The notes under the pieces are model-generated. The model had not been told where the DNA came from. It saw only the letters and a program-made list of their open reading frames with translations, and ran no database searches. A stretch of 64,000 nt of DNA from Pseudomonas sp. LRP2-20 (GTDB lineage: Bacteria; Pseudomonadota; Gammaproteobacteria; Pseudomonadales; Pseudomonadaceae). The stretch lies in assembly GCF_024349685.1 (NCBI RefSeq), contig NZ_AP025944.1, forward strand, positions 5,783,001-5,847,000. Direction: 5' to 3'. Shown in pieces: positions 62,456 through 64,000 of this stretch. Within the stretch, counting starts at the first letter, position 1. The number at the start of each line of letters is the position of its first letter. The position numbers and the translations under genes are program-made.

Positions 62456-64000
62456 ATGAACCACCCCCACGAAATCCGCCCTGACCTGGACGAAGGCATC
62501 GACCGCAAGGTGCTGGCGACATTGCGTGCGCGCTTCCTGCACATCAACCAATGCCGGCTCGAACGTGCAATGGAGGGCCTGTCGAGCCGCCAGCAGCTGG
62601 TCCTGACCCTGCTGCCGCTGCTGTTCCACGTCAACCATCCGCTGCTGCCCGGTTACGTTTCTGGTGCCACACCGGCCGGGGTGGCGGGCTTCGAGCCGGA
62701 TGCCGAACAGGTCGCCGACGCCCAGCGCCTGGCTCGCTCGTTTGCCTACAAGGCGCGCCATGGCAACCCGCCACGCCCGATCCACGGCCTGTTCCTGATG
62801 GGCAGCCTTGGCTCACTGGCCCAAGCCGAACAGAGCGACATGGACCTGTGGGTGTGCCATGCCCCCGGTTTGAGTGAGGCCGAACGCGATGAACTGCGGC
62901 GCAAATGCCTGCTGCTGGAAGCCTGGGCGGCCAGCCAGGGCGCCGAGGCGCATTTCTTCCTGATCGACCCGCAAAGCTTCGCTCAGGGCCAACGTGACAG
63001 CCAGCTCAGCTCCGATGACTGCGGCACCACCCAGCATTTCCTGCTGCTCGACGAGTTTTACCGCACCGCCATCTGGCTCGCCGGGCGCACGCCGCTGTGG
63101 TGGTTGGTGCCGGTCTATGAAGAGCACAACTATCAGGCCTATACCCAGACCCTGCTGTCCAAGCGCTTCATCCGCAACCAGGACGCCCTCGACCTTGGCA
63201 ACCTTGCACATATTCCGCCCGGCGAGTATGTCGGGGCTGGGCTGTGGCAGCTGTACAAAGGCATCGACTCGCCCTACAAGTCGCTGCTCAAGCTGCTGCT
63301 GACCGAGGTTTATGCCAGCGAGCACCCGACCGTGCGCTGCCTGAGCCTGGACTACAAGCAGGCAGTGTTCGCCAACCACCTCAACCTCGACGAACTCGAT
63401 CCCTATGTGATGGTGTACCGGCGTATCGAGCGCTACCTGCAGCAACGCGGCGAAACCGCGCGGCTCGAACTGGTCAGGCGCAGCCTGTACCTGAAGGTCA
63501 ACAAGAAGCTGAGCGGACTGGACCGTAGCCGCAGCAACGGCTGGCAGCGGCAGCTGTTGCAGCGCCTGGCCGATGAGTGGGGCTGGGACGAACGCCAACT
63601 GGCCATGCTCGACAGCCGCAGCCAATGGAAGGTCCGCCAAGTCGCCGTCGAACGCCGTGAACTGGTAGCGGAGCTCAACCATAGCTATCGCTTCCTCGGC
63701 CAGTTCGCGCAAAGCCAGGCCGCCAGCAGCCGCGCCGACCAGCGTGACCTGAATGTCCTGGGCCGGCGCCTGTACGCGGCTTTCGAACGCCGCGCCGGCA
63801 AGATCGAAGTGATCAACCCAGGCATTGCCCCGGACATCGCCGAAGACACCTTGACGTTGGTCCAGTCGCCAAACCGCAAGGAGCCTGGCAGCCATCACTG
63901 GGGGCTGTACAACGGTAATCTGGGGGTGCACGAATGGGAGCATTTCAGCCCGATCAAGCGCTGCCGCGAGCTGCTCGAACTGCTGACCTGGGCCCACCGC
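62456..64000 (+). CDS. cyaA: Class I adenylate cyclase, C-terminus cut by window edge
   Basis: The frame MNHPHEIRPDLDEGIDRKVL is open for 515 codons to the window end, so the C-terminal part is missing. It belongs to the class I (enterobacterial-type) adenylate cyclases. The catalytic nucleotidyltransferase motif is FLMGSLGSLAQAEQSDMDLW (about 122-141, GS with D-x-D). Also present are FLLLDEFYRTAIWLAGR and PLWWLVPVYEE. It makes cAMP for the Vfr/CRP regulator. It is monocistronic as far as seen, with no strong ribosome site. Confidence 0.93.
   Translation, partial: MNHPHEIRPDLDEGIDRKVLATLRARFLHINQCRLERAMEGLSSRQQLVLTLLPLLFHVNHPLLPGYVSGATPAGVAGFEPDAEQVADAQRLARSFAYKARHGNPPRPIHGLFLMGSLGSLAQAEQSDMDLWVCHAPGLSEAERDELRRKCLLLEAWAASQGAEAHFFLIDPQSFAQGQRDSQLSSDDCGTTQHFLLLDEFYRTAIWLAGRTPLWWLVPVYEEHNYQAYTQTLLSKRFIRNQDALDLGNLAHIPPGEYVGAGLWQLYKGIDSPYKSLLKLLLTEVYASEHPTVRCLSLDYKQAVFANHLNLDELDPYVMVYRRIERYLQQRGETARLELVRRSLYLKVNKKLSGLDRSRSNGWQRQLLQRLADEWGWDERQLAMLDSRSQWKVRQVAVERRELVAELNHSYRFLGQFAQSQAASSRADQRDLNVLGRRLYAAFERRAGKIEVINPGIAPDIAEDTLTLVQSPNRKEPGSHHWGLYNGNLGVHEWEHFSPIKRCRELLELLTWAHR

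Overview
The window is a stretch of Pseudomonas chromosome, most likely from the P. putida group. The evidence is high-GC DNA, the gene order argH / algR-hemC-hemD-hemX-hemY / dsbB / rsd / FKBP / algP / yheS, numerous Pseudomonas-type REP palindromes (core GCGGGCAAGCCCGC...TCCCACAGG), and close agreement with the organosulfur genes known from P. putida S-313. It opens inside a BCCT transporter gene and closes inside cyaA.

Region 1 (1-11.8 kb) is sulfur acquisition. After the BCCT gene come a serine O-acetyltransferase, a three-gene cystine-type ABC importer, two SfnB-like flavin monooxygenases, a DszA/NtaA-type FMN monooxygenase and a second metQNI importer. Most of these are joined by 4-base or slightly longer overlaps. 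A 72-bp near-perfect inverted repeat closes the block.

Region 2 (11.8-20.6 kb) holds a membrane-anchored PAS-GGDEF-EAL protein, the fatty acid desaturase desA, a PAS-GGDEF cyclase, a pseudo-receiver/HDOD protein and the gabDT operon with its terminator.

Region 3 (21-31 kb) is a sulfate-ester island: astA and sftP (arylsulfotransferase, TonB receptor), the LysR regulator sftR, atsRK (binding protein, alkylsulfatase dioxygenase) and the divergent atsBC (fused permease, ATPase). Tail-to-tail with atsC, sharing a CTAG, lies a predicted toxin. It has a DUF6543-like N-terminal region, a hydrophobic middle and a C-terminal ADP-ribosyltransferase signature.

Region 4 (33.3-40.6 kb) is one long leftward operon: GntR/UTRA regulator, AprA-like flavoprotein, AprB-like ferredoxin, an SsuABC/TauABC-type importer, a HEAT-repeat protein and a DUF971 protein. 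A perfect palindrome at the regulator's promoter looks like its operator. The operon's substrate is unknown. This operon and the ADP-ribosyltransferase protein are the best candidates for undescribed biology here.

Region 5 (40.8-64 kb) is core genome: tRNA-Arg(CCG), an M20 dipeptidase, a CBS protein, YbaK, NfeD plus stomatin, a LysE-family exporter, YheS, AlgP, an FKBP isomerase, Rsd/AlgQ, DsbB, HemY/X/D/C, AlgR (with no AlgZ/FimS partner), ArgH, a GST, two small proteins and the start of CyaA. REP pairs sit in many of the intergenic gaps.
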